64,000 bases of DNA from Pseudorasbora parva (taxonomy: Eukaryota; Chordata; Actinopteri; Cypriniformes; Gobionidae): assembly GCF_024679245.1 (NCBI RefSeq), contig NC_090195.1:10183993-10247992 (forward strand). Reading direction: 5' to 3'. Positions 35,748-48,365 of the stretch are shown one piece after another. The notes beneath the pieces were generated by a model. It was not told the origin of the DNA and did no database searches. It saw only the letters and a list, made by a program, of their open reading frames with translations. Each line of letters begins with the position of its first letter. Position 1 is the stretch's first letter. Both the position numbers and the translations under genes were made by a program.

Positions 35748-35847
35748 ATGAAACGATTTAGCAGCCTGAGAGGGATCAAAAAGCGCAAGGACCAAGAGGG
35801 GCGGACTGGGAGACGACAGTCAGAGCCCCACAGCCTCTTGGGAACCA
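35748..35847 (+). CDS. prkag2: Candidate alternative first coding exon of prkag2 (intron 3)
   Basis: An ATG at 35748 opens 33 codons plus one base, reading MKRFSSLRGIKKRKDQEG and continuing to SEPHSLLGT, up to a good GTAAGA donor at 35848. It ends in phase 1, the same as exon 3, so splicing to exon 4 (48366) keeps the PRKAG2 frame and gives 153 codons up to 61050. The peptide is basic and Ser-containing, in keeping with the gamma-2 N-terminus. A shorter mammalian form, gamma-2-3B, is known to start from an exon between exons 3 and 4, and this lies in the equivalent place; I cannot recall that exon's sequence to compare. The ATG codon, donor and phase are seen. Its use as an exon is inferred. 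Confidence 0.62.
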
Positions 35848-36129
35848 GTAAGATGGCAGTTTTGATTTTTTTAATATGGCAACATGTAATTTGTTTGCAC
35901 ATATTTTATTAATGTTACTAGCTATTTTTGTAAAGAAAAATATACAAAGTAATATATACAAGACACAAAATAAGTTACATTTTCATATTTTATATATGAA
36001 ATACAAGGTTGCAGTTACCTTTTTATATAAGTGGAAATTGGCTTCCATTGACTTTTTTGGAGCTTTTTGTATTTTATGCGAGTTTAATGCATCAGTAACA
36101 GGACTAGTGCACTGTAGACAAGAAACACT

Positions 36130-36695
36130 CACTATATAAATAACACTGATTACCTCTACATATATCCCAACCTGTTAGCGGTTGGGATAAGCAGCAAGTG
36201 AACAGTTTGTATTCAAAGTTGATGTGTCAGAAGCAGGAAAAATGGGCAAGCGTAAGGATTTGAACAAGTTTGACAAGGGCCAAATTGTGATGGCTAGATG
36301 ACTGGGTCAGAGCATCTCCAAAACTGCAGCTCTTGTGGGGTGTTTCCGGTCTGCGGTGGTCAGAATGTATCGAAAGTGGTCCAAGAAAGGAACTGGGATG
36401 ATCCGGTGACAGGATCATGGGCGGCCAAGGCTCACTGATGCACGTGGAGAGCGAAGGCTGGTCCGATTAAACAGACGAGCTACTGTAGCTCAAATAGCTC
36501 AAGAAGTTAATGTTGGTTCTGATAGAAATGTATCAGAATACACAGTGCATCGCAGGTTGTTGCCATATGGGGCTGCATAGCCGCAGACCAGTCAGGGTGT
36601 CCATGCTGACCCCTGTCCACCACCAACAAAGCTGATGGAAGAAGGTGGCCTGATTTTCTTTTACATTACGTGGATGGCCAGACGGATGTGTCGAT
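36130..36695 (+). mobile_element. Tc1/mariner-like transposon fragment, family A, transposase N-terminal part
   Basis: It starts in the subterminal region (ACTGATTACCTCTACATATA) and reads MGKRKDLNKFDKGQIVMAR-type text with QSISKTAALVGCFRSAVV-like residues. It breaks off after TTACATTACGTGGATGGCCA. It has frameshifts and lacks the catalytic part. Confidence 0.82.
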
Positions 36696-36699
36696 TTAT

Positions 36700-36850
36700 C
36701 TTTATAAATCAGATGCTAATTTGCGCGGCTCTTGATAGATTGCGTTGGTCATTATGGAAATGATCCGGCTGCATCTGTGTTCTTTAATTTGTGCATCTTC
36801 AGCTAATTTGGAATTTCCCTCTCACGCTAGTTTCATAAATCTGGCGTATA
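36700..36850. repeat. Interspersed repeat, copy 1 of 2 (with 43550-43690)
   Basis: It shares TAGATTGCG-TGGT-ATTATGGAAATGAT, CTTTAATTTGT and CTCTCACGCT...TAAATCTGGC with 43550-43690. The family is not identified. Confidence 0.65.
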
Positions 36851-37319
36851 GTTTTATATTTTATGTCTAATGCAATGACATTCTGGTGTCTAAGGGCACT
36901 GTCTTTCAAATCTTCTTAATTTATGAGAAGCAAATGACCAGAGAAAAGTCTGTATAGATATTCTTCTGAAAAATCTTGTCCATTTCTTGAACTTTCAGTC
37001 ATAAGTAAACATAAGTAGGGCAATGCATTCAGATCTCAGACCTGGAAGAGTCTCATTTCTTCAGTGTGATGATGGATTTGCACAATAAGAGCGAGCAGAA
37101 CATTTTACCTGTGAATTTTCCCTAGAGCCCCTAGAACTCATTTTTCAGCGCAATCTGTCAATGAAACTTCTTGCAATATGATTACCAGATCCGTTAAACA
37201 ATCTCAGGTTACAGGTGTCATGAACTGGCTTTTTTAAAATAATGAGGTTTAACTAATGACATTCGTGTGATTTTTACATTCAAAAACTTCTTAACTAATA
37301 AGTAATAGGCTATTTTCTA

Positions 37320-37638
37320 CACTGGTTTTGAGACTGTCTTCTGAACGCTGGGTTTTGGTGGGCGTGCCACACTGGAGACTTGGAAGTAAACGCCCACGGC
37401 TAGGATTGAAGACGATTTGCATATTTATAGAGCTTCAGCTTCGCTGTCATATCTATGCCCCTGTAAGTTCATATGAGGGAGAGATTATTAAAGCGGCAAC
37501 TGCAATGATTCTCTCGACCACAGGGCTCATAAATGTCTTTATCAAACAGACACAATGATTTATTTCTCATCCACCCTCGATTGATTGGAATATTAGTTCT
37601 ATATTACATGGCCCGTACGATCGGTCGATATAAGCGCG

Positions 37639-37737
<99 letters not shown>

Positions 37738-38375
37738 GCCCAGAATAAGAAAGAATTTCTGCTGATGGGCGTACGTTTTGGTAGCCCATCTAGAAAACAC
37801 ACAGCCCCGTGACTACTATTAGGCCTACATATAAAAAAGACGTTTTACTCACATACGTTTGTTACACCATTCCTGTCGGATCCAATATAGAAGGCACAAC
37901 ATTGTCTGCAAATCCAGCACTTGAAACTTGTTAACAAACGGTTCCGCGGTGAAATGAAGCGAACACACAAACGTTCTTCCCCACGTGAGCTGGAACTTCA
38001 TTAAAATCAAATGTAGTATCACACATTCCTAATATTAGGATCCGACGGAAAGCTTATGCAGCGACTGTGTTCACAATATCTTGCTATCTTCTTCCACATG
38101 TTTATTGCTGCTGGCTTGTGATCAACCGATCAGCTCCATGAGCCGGTGGGCGAGACTACTGAATTAGACGTGCTGTAGAGGTGTGTTTCGTAGCGTGATG
38201 ACATAAGGATGAAGCACACGACAGTTTTCTGGGCCTGGTGTCTATATAAAAGCTTTTCTTTGACTAAAAAGAAAGTTTTCAGCTCTGAAACGTATGGGAT
38301 ATTCTTATATTACCGTGACCTTTTATATATCAAAAGCTCAAGGGAAAGTTGATTTCTCAATTCATCACCCCTTTA
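37320..38375. mobile_element. Probable TTAA-type element, right end only
   Basis: The right end ...AATTCATCACCCC precedes TTAA (about 38372-38375), with GGGAAAGTTGATTTCTCAAT just inside, a known fish repeat end. The left end was not found. The interior includes an AC microsatellite (37641-37732). Confidence 0.5.
37641..37732. repeat. (AC)n microsatellite
   Basis: About 45 AC units with one GC interruption. Frames across it are artefacts. Confidence 0.97.
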
Positions 38376-39989
38376 AGATATATATTATGTAATACTTCCA
38401 AATAGGGGATTTTGCTCGGAATGTGCCAACTTCGAACAATTAAGCACGTCTGCAATGTGGATCAACAAAACCATTAAAGCTGCTAAGATTTGTGTGACTT
38501 TTCTTAATCGGATGTTCTGTCTTCTTTGGGTTTAATGATTGTGAAGGGCTAGTGCTGTGATATTAATAATGGGCGTTGTTATTTATAGTCTGCTGACAGT
38601 GAGTTTCAGTGGGACTCATTAAAATATAAAAATGACATGGTGCTGGGAGGAAATAACAAGGGCAAACAGAGGTTTGCCGCTGCAAATTGGGTCTCAAGCA
38701 CAAAACATACACATTAAATGACATTTTATTCTCTATTTTTGTGTTAACTTCAAACAGCCTGTCTAAACGGTGTTTGTTGGAATGAACATCTGCTGTGTGA
38801 TGTCGTGTTTTGTTCATATACAGTGTTTGGGAATGTCAGTGATGTCACAGCAGTGTGTCACAGACCAGTTCTATGGAAGCCTATTTCATCCTCTGGGGGG
38901 AAAAACAAAGGTAATTGTAAATGTGTATATTTTGTGAGCATGGCATTATCTTTTAAACCATCTCTGCTTAGAGGAAATAATTAAGGGATGTCAAAAGGAT
39001 AAAATCTTTGGCCACCCACATTTAATTACATCTAATTAGAGACTTAATGAAATCGTGTTGTTACTTGTTAGTGAGGAAGGCTGGTATTGGTGGGTGGTAT
39101 GACCACATACATGTATGTTTTATACAAATATATCTAATATTGAATGAAAACTTTTGACTGGCAGTGTATTCCATAAAAATGCTGTTTTTATACTTCTTAG
39201 GCAGCTGCTGTATCTGAGTGTATCCACTTTAACCAGCCACTTATCTATATTAACCAACAGATCACATTTCACTCTGTATCTAACAGTCAGTGGCTGGGAA
39301 GACGATTGACAGAAAGGAAAGGGAGAGAGCAAGAGAAGGAGGAATAGAGTGGATCATACTTGCCCTCTGTGAACAGGGCTGGATGTTGGAGTGATATTGA
39401 GAAGCTGACAGACTGATGGATGATAGAGAGACACAGATAAGCAGTTAGCGGCTGAAAATGTCAGGACATAGTGCAAATGACAGTAGGAAGATGCCCCTCA
39501 CTGATCTGAGACCTGTTACAGCCACTCGAAGTCCATAAAAAAGCAACGTGTTAAAAAGCTTCCCAGCGCTGGGAAGATGAATTTAAACTGGGTCATTAAT
39601 GTAGTAGAAATGTGAAATTATTTTTTAATTTGGTGCTTTCTAGACTGAGAAAAGACAGAACATGTATTTTTGTCTCATGGGGATGAAAGACAACAATTCC
39701 CAGAATGCTTCGCTGCCCTATAAGGCCATTCCCAAAGCCACCACTACTAGATTACTGAATCATTGATCACTTTCCCACCGAGACCGCGTTCATCTTCATA
39801 AAATCAGTACAATTACACTACAATTAAAAACTTAACGTGTGTGTTCAAATGGGATTTAGCCGCTAAAGGGAGTCTCACAGCCCAAAACGCTGCAGGAGTC
39901 ACATTGACAGTCATGGATGAGCTCGTGATGAGAGCTGAGGTAAACGCGACGGCACTCGCGGCATAGATTCACAGCGCATGATTAGTCTG

Positions 39990-40030
<41 letters not shown>

Positions 40031-40140
40031 TTGGGGATTGAGGATTGAGGATTGGGGATTGGGGATTGGGGGGTGGTGTGGGGGGAGCACAATCATTTGA
40101 ATGTTTCTACTGATACAAAGCCATATGCTAATCGCTGAAG
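38376..40140. other. prkag2 intron 3, unassigned stretch with a ZNF143-like site
   Basis: No exon recognised. CAATTCCCAGAATGCTTCGC (39694-39713) resembles the ZNF143/STAF consensus. A GT run lies at about 39994-40029, followed by a GATTGGG/GATTGAG minisatellite (40034-40071). Confidence 0.4.
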
Positions 40141-40149
40141 TAACCATTT

Positions 40150-40431
40150 CATTACTCACCCTCATGTCACTCATGAGTCATGACTCACTCATGTCATCCC
40201 AAACCCGTAAGATTTCGTTGATCTTCAAATCACAAATTAAGCAACTACCACTTTGAAGCAAAACAATTCAAAAATAGTAAAACTAATCTTTATGAATTTA
40301 GCGGTTTAGTCTAAATCACTTTATATGATGAACAGATTGAATTTAAAACATGTCATTTGTGTTCTGAAGATGAACGAAAGTCATTCTGGTTTGGAACGAC
40401 ATGAGACTAAACAGAATTTTCAACAAACCCT
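40150..40431. repeat. Divergent TTAA MITE fragment
   Basis: ATTACTCACCCTCATGTCAC, CATCCCAAACCCGTAAGATT and GAAGATGAACGAAAG with ACGACATGAG, ending ACAAACCCT before TTAA, match the 'TTCACCC' family loosely. Confidence 0.6.
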
Positions 40432-40555
40432 TTAAGATTAATACATTTTTTGAAAATATTTGAAAATAAACACTTGTTCAGCCAGAATGAATCAAATCAA
40501 TAATCAAAAGTGACAGTAAAGACATTTTACTGCAATAACCAGCAGATATCACACT

Positions 40556-40842
40556 GTAGCCCAAGACTGGTTCCCTACTCAAGCTAATCAGGGCTGAGTC
40601 AGTACCTAGATGGGAGACCCAACTGGGAAAACCAGGTTGCTGCTGGTAGAGGTGTTAGTGAGGCCAGCAGGGGGCGCTCACCCTGTGGTCTGTGTGGGTC
40701 ATAACACCCCAGTATAGTGATGGGGACACTATACTGTAACAAGCCCCGTCCTTCAGATGAGATGTTAAACTGAGGTCCTGACTCTCTGTGGCCATTAAAA
40801 ATCCCAGGATGTCCTTCGATAAAGAGTAGGGGTGTAACTCTA
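40556..40842 (+). mobile_element. 5S rRNA-derived SINE (SINE3-like)
   Basis: The head reads AAGCTAATCAGGGCTGAGTC and GTACCTAGATGGGAGACC, the internal promoter of 5S rRNA, but the first third of 5S is missing. It then has its own body (GAGGCCAGCAGGGGGCGCTC) and tail (CCATTAAAAATCCCAGGATG, TCCTTCGATAAAGAGTAG). It is a retroposon, not an rRNA gene. Confidence 0.88.
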
Positions 40843-40926
40843 GTAATGGAGTAATGATGCTGAAAATTTAGCTTTCCATTTACAGGAATAATGCCATTAC
40901 ATCATCATTCCATTTGTTTGGGCTAA

Positions 40927-41524
40927 AGGGTTAGTTGACCCAAAAATGAAACCTCTGTCATTAAATACTCACCCTCATGTCGTTCGACACCCGTAAGACC
41001 TCCGTTCATCTTCAGAACACAAGTGAAGATATTTTTGTTGAAATCCGATTTCAAAACAAAACTTCCTGTAGAATCGGAACTTATCGAATCAGTGTATCGA
41101 TTAATGTTATGGATCTTGTGCCAAACTGCTGCAATCACGTGACTGTGGCGATCCGAATCATGAATCGGATTCGGATTCGCTGTCGCAGATTCATAATGGT
41201 TCGCAGCTTTGTTTTGAAATCGGCCCATCACTATACAAGTCGCTATTTAGGTTTTTTTTGCGCACAAAAACTATTCTCGTCGCTTCATAAAATGATTGTA
41301 GAGCCACTGTAGTGAGATGGGCTTTGTAACGACGTCTTTAGTGCCTTTATGGGTCTTGAGAGAGGAAATGACATTGGTGTCAATGAAGGCCTTTCTGAGC
41401 CATCGGATTTCAACAAATATATCTTAATTTGTGTTCCGAAGATGAACAAAGGTCTTACGAGTGTCGAAAGGCATGAGGGTGAGTAATTAATGACAGAATT
41501 TTCATTTTTGAGTGACATGACCCT
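40927..41524. mobile_element. TTAA-type MITE, 'AGGGTTAGTTGACCC' variant
   Basis: Ends AGGGTTAGTTGACCCAAAAA and TTTTTGAGTGACATGACCCT. The right flank is TTAA (41525-41528); the left is CTAA (40923-40926), one change from TTAA. The interior has ACTCACCCTCATGTCGTTCG and its inverted partner. Confidence 0.85.
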
Positions 41525-42804
41525 TTAAGCAGCACAGCAACCCCTATAGTCATGACATAGCAACCTCACAGTAATACATACAATCAGAACAACCTGGCAA
41601 CCACATTTTATTTAGAAAATGTCTTTCTTTTATTATTTTTCTTTGCCAAAAAACTGTCCCTCTGCATCCTAGCGAGTGTGATAAAGGAACTGTGAATCGC
41701 CTCTGCACCCTTTAAATGACAGCTTCTGAAATCCAAATATAAAAGACTAGGCTCTAAAAATAACGCTCGGATCAGATCTGAGTTTGGCTTCTTTAAAAGC
41801 GGCCATGTGCTGAAAATGAGAGCAGCAAGCACTAACTCTCACGTGTTGTGAATGTCATACACACCGCAGGAGAAAATGCAATCCTATTGGTCAGTTTAAT
41901 GGGGTTTGACAGGCGTCACTATGACATGAAGATGGTGCCTGCTGGGAGAACAGCCTGGACTTTGTGACACATGGGTGAAGGTCACCATGCAGAGAGACAT
42001 CCAAAGCAACAGTTATAGCAGCTTCATCAGCATATTTTCATACGCACTTTATTTCACAGGACACACTGGCTATATTCGGAGGAAATACTAGGGTACTGCA
42101 TACTGTATACTGCAGTATACAATGTAATTAATCATTTTTGATAAAAGGTTTTTAATCCAGTTTTAATCCAGTTTTATAACATATCATTATGTGCAATAAT
42201 TCTTATTTATTTCATTAATAATTAGTTAATCAATAAATTAAGTAACATTAAAAAAAAATGCTTTTAGATAAATACAAATGTATAAATAAAAAAATAAATA
42301 AATTACCTTTTACATTTTTTGTGTGTAAAATGCATTTTAATCAAATAATTACAGATGATATATTAATTCTGGTAAAAATGAAAGAAAATAAAAATATGTG
42401 TTGAATTATGAGGTATAATTTTCCTTGCAATATTGTGAGAAGTGGCAAGGTGTCTAGAAAAATAAATAAATAAATAACACAGCACTAAAAGAAAAAAAAT
42501 CGCTTGGCAGCTTGCTAAAATGGTTAGAAAATAGCCTGCTGTTATATTCACATCTAGCCATTCAGCTGTCCCAGTTCTGCATAAATAGCTTTAGGGGGCG
42601 CTGCTCAGCTTGCTCTGGCCTCGTTGATCAAGAACCGCCCTTGGAAATTTAATAAGATCCATTCTCTGTCTGTATTATGTTTTTAACACAACTTTGCTAT
42701 CCTTTCTTCGCAGCTCTTATACCTTTAGAGAATGTGCTTGTTCTCATGTTTGCATGTCTCATGATATATTTAACAATACAGTCTTTACCCACATGTGAAC
42801 TTAA

Positions 42805-43240
42805 AGGGATAGTTCACCCAAAAATGAAATTGATGTCATCAGTGACTCACCCTAATGTCGTTCCACACCCGTAAGACCTCCGTTCATCTTCGGAACACAT
42901 TTTAAGATATTTTATATTTAGTCAGAGAGTGTATGCAAGTGTATGCACACTATACTGTCCATGTCCAGAAAGGGAATAAAATGTAATTTCGATGCTTCAA
43001 GAGATTCTAATTAACTAACTGATGTCACATATGGACTACTTTGATGATGTTTTTATTCCCTTTCTGGACATGGACAGTATAGTGTGCACAAACTTTCATT
43101 GAAAGAACAGAAAAGCTCTCGGACTAAATATAAAATATCTTGAACTGTGTTCTGAAGATGAATGGAGGTCTTACGGCTGTGGAATGACATTAGGGTGAGT
43201 CATTAATGACATCAATTTCATTTTTGGGTGAACTAACCCT
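42805..43240. mobile_element. TTAA-flanked MITE, 'GGGATAGTTCACCC' family
   Basis: Ends AGGGATAGTTCACCCAAAAA and TTTTTGGGTGAACTAACCCT, TTAA at 42801-42804 and 43241-43244. A central inverted repeat spans CTTTCTGGACATGGACAGTA and its partner TACTGTCCATGTCCAGAAAG. Confidence 0.92.
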
Positions 43241-43549
43241 TTAACCATGACATAGCTATGAAACATGACATTAGAAGTACATCAGTCAGTACCAAAAAGC
43301 ACATAATGCACGTGTTTACTCAGCTAACATACGTAAAAGACTTTGTCTCCTGTTTATGCAAAGTGAAGAAAGACAGACAGGGGGAAAAAGGCAAATGAAG
43401 AGGTCAGTGCTGATTGATTTGACTGTGCTCAGGCTGCTGTGAAGTGTGTAGTTGGTGTTGTATTACTTGATGTACTGCTTGCCACCGTTTAAAAACTAAT
43501 GCTTTGTGAATAATCAAACTTATATTAAATGTAAGCATGCTAACTGGTA

Positions 43550-43690
43550 GATTGTGCTGGTTATTATGGAAATGATTGCCGGCGTCTGTGCGCTTTAATT
43601 TGTACGTCGTCAGTAGATCACGCACAGAACTTTCCACTCCCATCTGCGTTTTTTTGCGCTCTCACGCTTAGTAAATCTGGCTCTTATACT
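43550..43690. repeat. Interspersed repeat, copy 2 of 2 (with 36700-36850)
   Basis: Same motifs as the other copy, including TTATTATGGAAATGAT and CTCTCACGCTTAGTAAATCT. Confidence 0.65.
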
Positions 43691-43861
43691 TATAAATAGT
43701 GATAGATACTATTTGCACCTCAGTGTTGTTGTTTTACATTAAAAAGTAATAACAATGTAAATTATTATATTTATTAAAATTATTAAATGGATGCTGTCTT
43801 ATTGGGACAATGAAGCATCCCCTAAACCTACCCCCTAACGGATAAACACTTTATTGTTAAA

Positions 43862-44247
43862 GGAAGTGTATGTAAGATTGTGACTAAAACTGGTACTGCA
43901 ATCACTTTTAAATGACTGTAGAGCGGTGTATCCCCTCTCCCCCTCACCCCTGACTCGAGGTTGCCAGCAGCTATGGTAACTAGAGCAGATCTGACAATCC
44001 GGATGCCAAAACACTACTGACTTCGTGATTGGTCGATAGGTGGAGGGCGGAGCTTCAGGCCAAAACATAACATGTCAACATCAACATCAGTTGAGGGCTG
44101 CAACAATAATTTTTATATGACAATATCCTGGCCGGACTACTGTTGTCAGTGATATAAGTATTTGAAATGAACATGATTTCTTAATGTCTAGTGACATATC
44201 AGGGCCATTTCATGATTAATTTAAATACTTTTCTTACATACAGTTCC
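43862..44247. mobile_element. TTAA-type MITE, 'AGGAAGTGTATGTAAGA' family
   Basis: Left AGGAAGTGTATGTAAGATTG after TTAA (43858-43861); right TTTCTTACATACAGTTCCT before TTAA. The ends are inverted repeats with few mismatches. The exact right border may be off by a few bases. Confidence 0.78.
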
Positions 44248-44495
44248 TTTAAACACGTTAGGCACTTAAAATCCACATATTGAAAATAAATGCCTTTCTG
44301 ATCTGCTATGACATGGGATAAGAGAGTAAACCAAACCATACTGTAAACAATCCTGTGTCTTCTGTAATTTTGTCTGGCCCAACCAGACTTCAGGCGTTGT
44401 TAATGTAGCATTTGCTAACAAGTGGGCTATTTCCACTTAGTGTAAATAGACACTCTAATAGGCGTGCAGATATTTAGGAAACATGCTAATTCACA

Positions 44496-44576
44496 TAGGG
44501 TGAATTCAGGTTCAGTGGGATACATTTACCAAGTCATCTCAATGGCAAAAAGTGAATTCACCCTGAATTCACCCTA
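44496..44576. repeat. Perfect 14-bp inverted repeat
   Basis: TAGGGTGAATTCAG (44496-44509) and its reverse complement (44563-44576), separated by 53 bp. Extra copies of GTGAATTCACCCT lie beside the right arm. Confidence 0.8.
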
Positions 44577-44881
44577 CTTGTTTATCTGAAAAACAATGCT
44601 ACTGCCAGTTATTCTACTTTGAAATGTGCATTCCGTGTTGGAATGTCTGTTTTGGTCTGTGTGATCCCTCCCACTGCCAATTTACCCAATAGTATTTCAA
44701 CACCCTGGGTTGCCATTTGACAGAATACACAGCATATTCAGGGCTTTTCCTGGGTCAGAAATGGTCTTCGGTGGTGGCTGACCAGACATGGTCATCCACA
44801 TACACGCATGCACGCACACATATGCGCACACACCAACAGTAAAAGGACCTACCCGCATGATCTGTGAGCCCAATACTGACA

Positions 44882-44885
<4 letters not shown>

Positions 44886-44952
<67 letters not shown>
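44886..44952. repeat. (AT)n microsatellite followed by a T tract
   Basis: About 33 AT units and then about 16 T. Confidence 0.95.
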
Positions 44953-44966
<14 letters not shown>

Positions 44967-44969
44967 GCT

Positions 44970-47290
44970 AATCTAATTTTGATATCTCATTATGTATGAT
45001 GTCTTGATGTTTGTTTCTTTAGTTCCTCGTTTTTACACAGTTTGCATGGTATACTGATTTATTATTTTGGCAACAATCATTAAAAAGCAGCATTAAAAAT
45101 GTAATAACAAATAGTCTAACTATCCACCATATACAATTTAATAAAATGATTGGCTATCAACAACTTGGTTTGTTCTGGTTTTACCTTATTACAGTCTAAA
45201 CTCTTTTTTTTTGTCGTAATTTACGACACATCAATATAAATACTCAAAATAAATACATGAAAATACTGTTGATTATTAAGACTAATTCTTACTAACCACT
45301 CCTGTTTAATTGGGTAAACACACTTGCATTCTCATTTAAGAGGTGTTGTGAGTAAATGATTACACACCGATTCACGAGTTCATCAAAATGACTCGGTTCA
45401 AATGAGTCATTAGTTTGCGAATCGGACAAAAGCGGATGCATTATATGTAAATCCAGACTGTTAAAACAACGCAAACGATTTGTTTGGGCTCTCTGCTCGT
45501 TCTCTGTCACTCAGTTAACGTGCGACCTGTCACGTGCATTAGTAATCTACATCAGTTTACAATAACTCATCTAATAAGGCTTTGGCGGGACAAAAATTTG
45601 TTTTGGCGGCCGCCAAAACATTTTCAATGTAGGAAAAACCTTGTAGCGGCAGAAGCCAGCAAGCAAACGGGGTCCGAAACTCCAGATTCTACCGGACATA
45701 AAAAGGACATCAATCTAAAAAGCTCTATGTCCAGAGGTATGTCCTTATGTCCCTCTCCAGTATTTTAAATTGGACTGCAGTACACATTTAATCACTAGGT
45801 TGCAATATTACATACTGCACCTTTAAAATAATATCAAGTGCAGTTTAAGATTTGTGTTTGAAATATTGATTTTCGTGTCATGCCTCACTGAGTAAGTGCT
45901 CTGCCCATGAGCAGGGATATAAGTATGCAGTGCTGGGTTAACATATCTGACACTGGGTCAAGGGTCATTGGTCACTGAGGATGAATGTTGTTAACCTAAG
46001 TCTGCAGGGTAAACATCAAAGGAGGTCATAATGACAGCAAAGGATGGGTAGACAGCAGTGTGTGTGCAGGATTGTGCTATCTTTACAGAGTGAAGTTCAC
46101 ATCCTACAGTCAAAACAGAATCAAAATGGACAGTGTTTACGTTCTTAGTCTAATCTCACATCAATGCACATTATTAAAAAAAAGACCTTTGGTGTCTCTG
46201 TAACTAAGTTTCTTCTAACATCTACATGTAATTACATTTTTCTTCATACTTTTATCCATGGCCTCATTGCATAATGTCATATGTGATAAGATGAAACATA
46301 AATATGTTTTATAGGACGATAAATGGTTGAGATTTCGCTAAATAAGCTAAAAGACACATTTCTCAAAATGTATTTCTTCCTCAGTTCAGCCATTAGATCA
46401 TCCTCAGAGGCTTTAAATGTGATTTATACAGTCGTGGTTATTTATGAAAAGCGCACCTCAGCTTAATGATGCAATGGAGACAACACTTCTAGAATAAGCA
46501 ATTACGTTTGAGGTGAATCAACTTGGAATTTATCTTCTTAAGATGTGTTTGAATTAAACATAACAAGGTTTTGGATATCTTACATAACCAAATATAAGGG
46601 GTACACGTAGCCTTTGGCCTTATTTTGATTTGATTATTGTCCATAATTACATTCAAATTATTTGATAGCAACATGGCTTCATAAATATGCCACCTGTCTT
46701 GCTCATGTGGACAGTTTAATTTGATTAGTCCTGTAAGTATAGCCTTTGGGTGTGTTCTGTTCAGATGGGAATCGTATTGAACTACGTTGGCCGTGCAACA
46801 CCCATCATTCACATCCAGCACACTTTCTGCTGCAGTGATCATGTGACCCTGTAGTCCTGATGGTAAATGATCTCTGTGAATTTGTGCAGAAAATGGGAAT
46901 ATAAAATCCCTGTGGATGCATTTGGCTGGGGTGAGGGGCGATTGCTATCCTGATGACATCATCACGGAGCCCTTCTTTTTCAGCTTCCATACGTTTCCCC
47001 ACCCCTTCTCTATTTCCTATTATGTGCTGTGTTTACTGGGCTGATGCCTGACTGCTATAAAATAAGCTCTTTACTCATTCAACAGCCATGGCCATGTGGC
47101 CTCGACTGGGGGAAGATAATGGCTTGGTGCAGTGACTTGAGGCAGTCAGGATGTCTAGTTAATCGTTTCTCATCTCAATCTATAATGGATTCCTTGATCG
47201 TTCTTTCACGCTTGATAAATGCTTACCTTTTTTCCAAATATGCTCATCAATCAACTTCACTTTCATTGTCGGCATTTTGTTTGTACCGAC
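44970..47290. other. prkag2 intron 3, unassigned stretch
   Basis: No exon recognised. Repeat scraps: AATGAGTCATTAGTTTGCGA with an ATCGGACA flank (45400-45430), and a TTAA element right end TTACATACTGCACCT before TTAA near 45808-45826. Confidence 0.4.
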
Positions 47291-47478
<188 letters not shown>

Positions 47479-48264
47479 TTGGATGTAATGTTGGCTGTTC
47501 TCTGGTGGGGAATATATTCTTACCTCATTGGCTTGCTGATGGTATCCTGGACTCTGCAGGCAGTGCTACATTTCACTCTCCTCTTATCAGCTCATCAAAG
47601 CAGAAACTCAATAAGTTTCCTCCACACACCACCCTGTGAGAACAAGCTTCTTTTTCTAAGGCCCTGCAACCGAATCCAGCCATGGGAGAGGATGGCATGC
47701 AGAACCGGGTCAAACAGCAGGAGCTGAAGTAATCACAAAAAAGCAATTAGACGGCCCACAATGAGACTGATTTTATAATTCAACTGACAACGAATGTCCC
47801 GCATGTATACAAAAACGGCCAAGCCAATTACTCTGGCGATTGGCGTGACAAACACTTGAGGGAAATTTGACAAATGTGTCATGTTTGGGATTTTGCCATG
47901 TATGGGGATTAATCGAGTAGCCTCAGTAACCGAATAAACACATCCAGGCTCACTACAGTGGTGTTGTTTATATCGGTCATTTCTCTGAGAAGCATTTTCT
48001 GTGATCTGACTGCAGTGTGGAGGACAGAGCCTGGAGGAATCACAGCATGAAATCTGCTGCCTGCAACAGCAGGTGAAGTGTAAAATGAGGTGATAAAACT
48101 GCTCTCCGCGCTGCCTGCGGTCGTAGCCTTCTATTCTGCAGGCACGGATCAGAATTTACGACAGGTAGAGCCTAACCTTTAAGTGACAGGTGGATCTTCT
48201 AAATCATCCTTTACAGGCAGGAACTGGGTACAGTGAGACAGTACAGAGTATCGGCCATAATAGC
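47479..48264. other. prkag2 intron 3, last part before exon 4
   Basis: No exon or repeat ends recognised. Moderate complexity. Confidence 0.4.
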
Positions 48265-48335
48265 TTAAAGGTGCAGTGTGTAACTTATGTGATATTTTAG
48301 CAACATCAAATTGAATTCCTGAACGGATAGATTTC
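48265..48335. mobile_element. Left end of a TTAA-type element next to exon 4
   Basis: TTAAAGGTGCAGTGTGTAAC with CTTATGTGATATTTTAGCAA is the end of an abundant fish TTAA element. No right end before exon 4. It is the inverse of the end seen near 45808-45826. Confidence 0.6.
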
Positions 48336-48365
48336 TAATGTATTTTCTTCTTTCTGCTTGCACAG

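Noticed and set aside
35540..35902. 120-aa minus-strand frame overlapping the alternative prkag2 exon
   Set aside because: No similarity or splice context. The plus-strand reading has ATG, donor and matching phase, so this is treated as its shadow.
40556..40680. 5S rRNA gene
   Set aside because: The first third of 5S is missing, the sequence diverges, and it is joined to a SINE3 body and tail.
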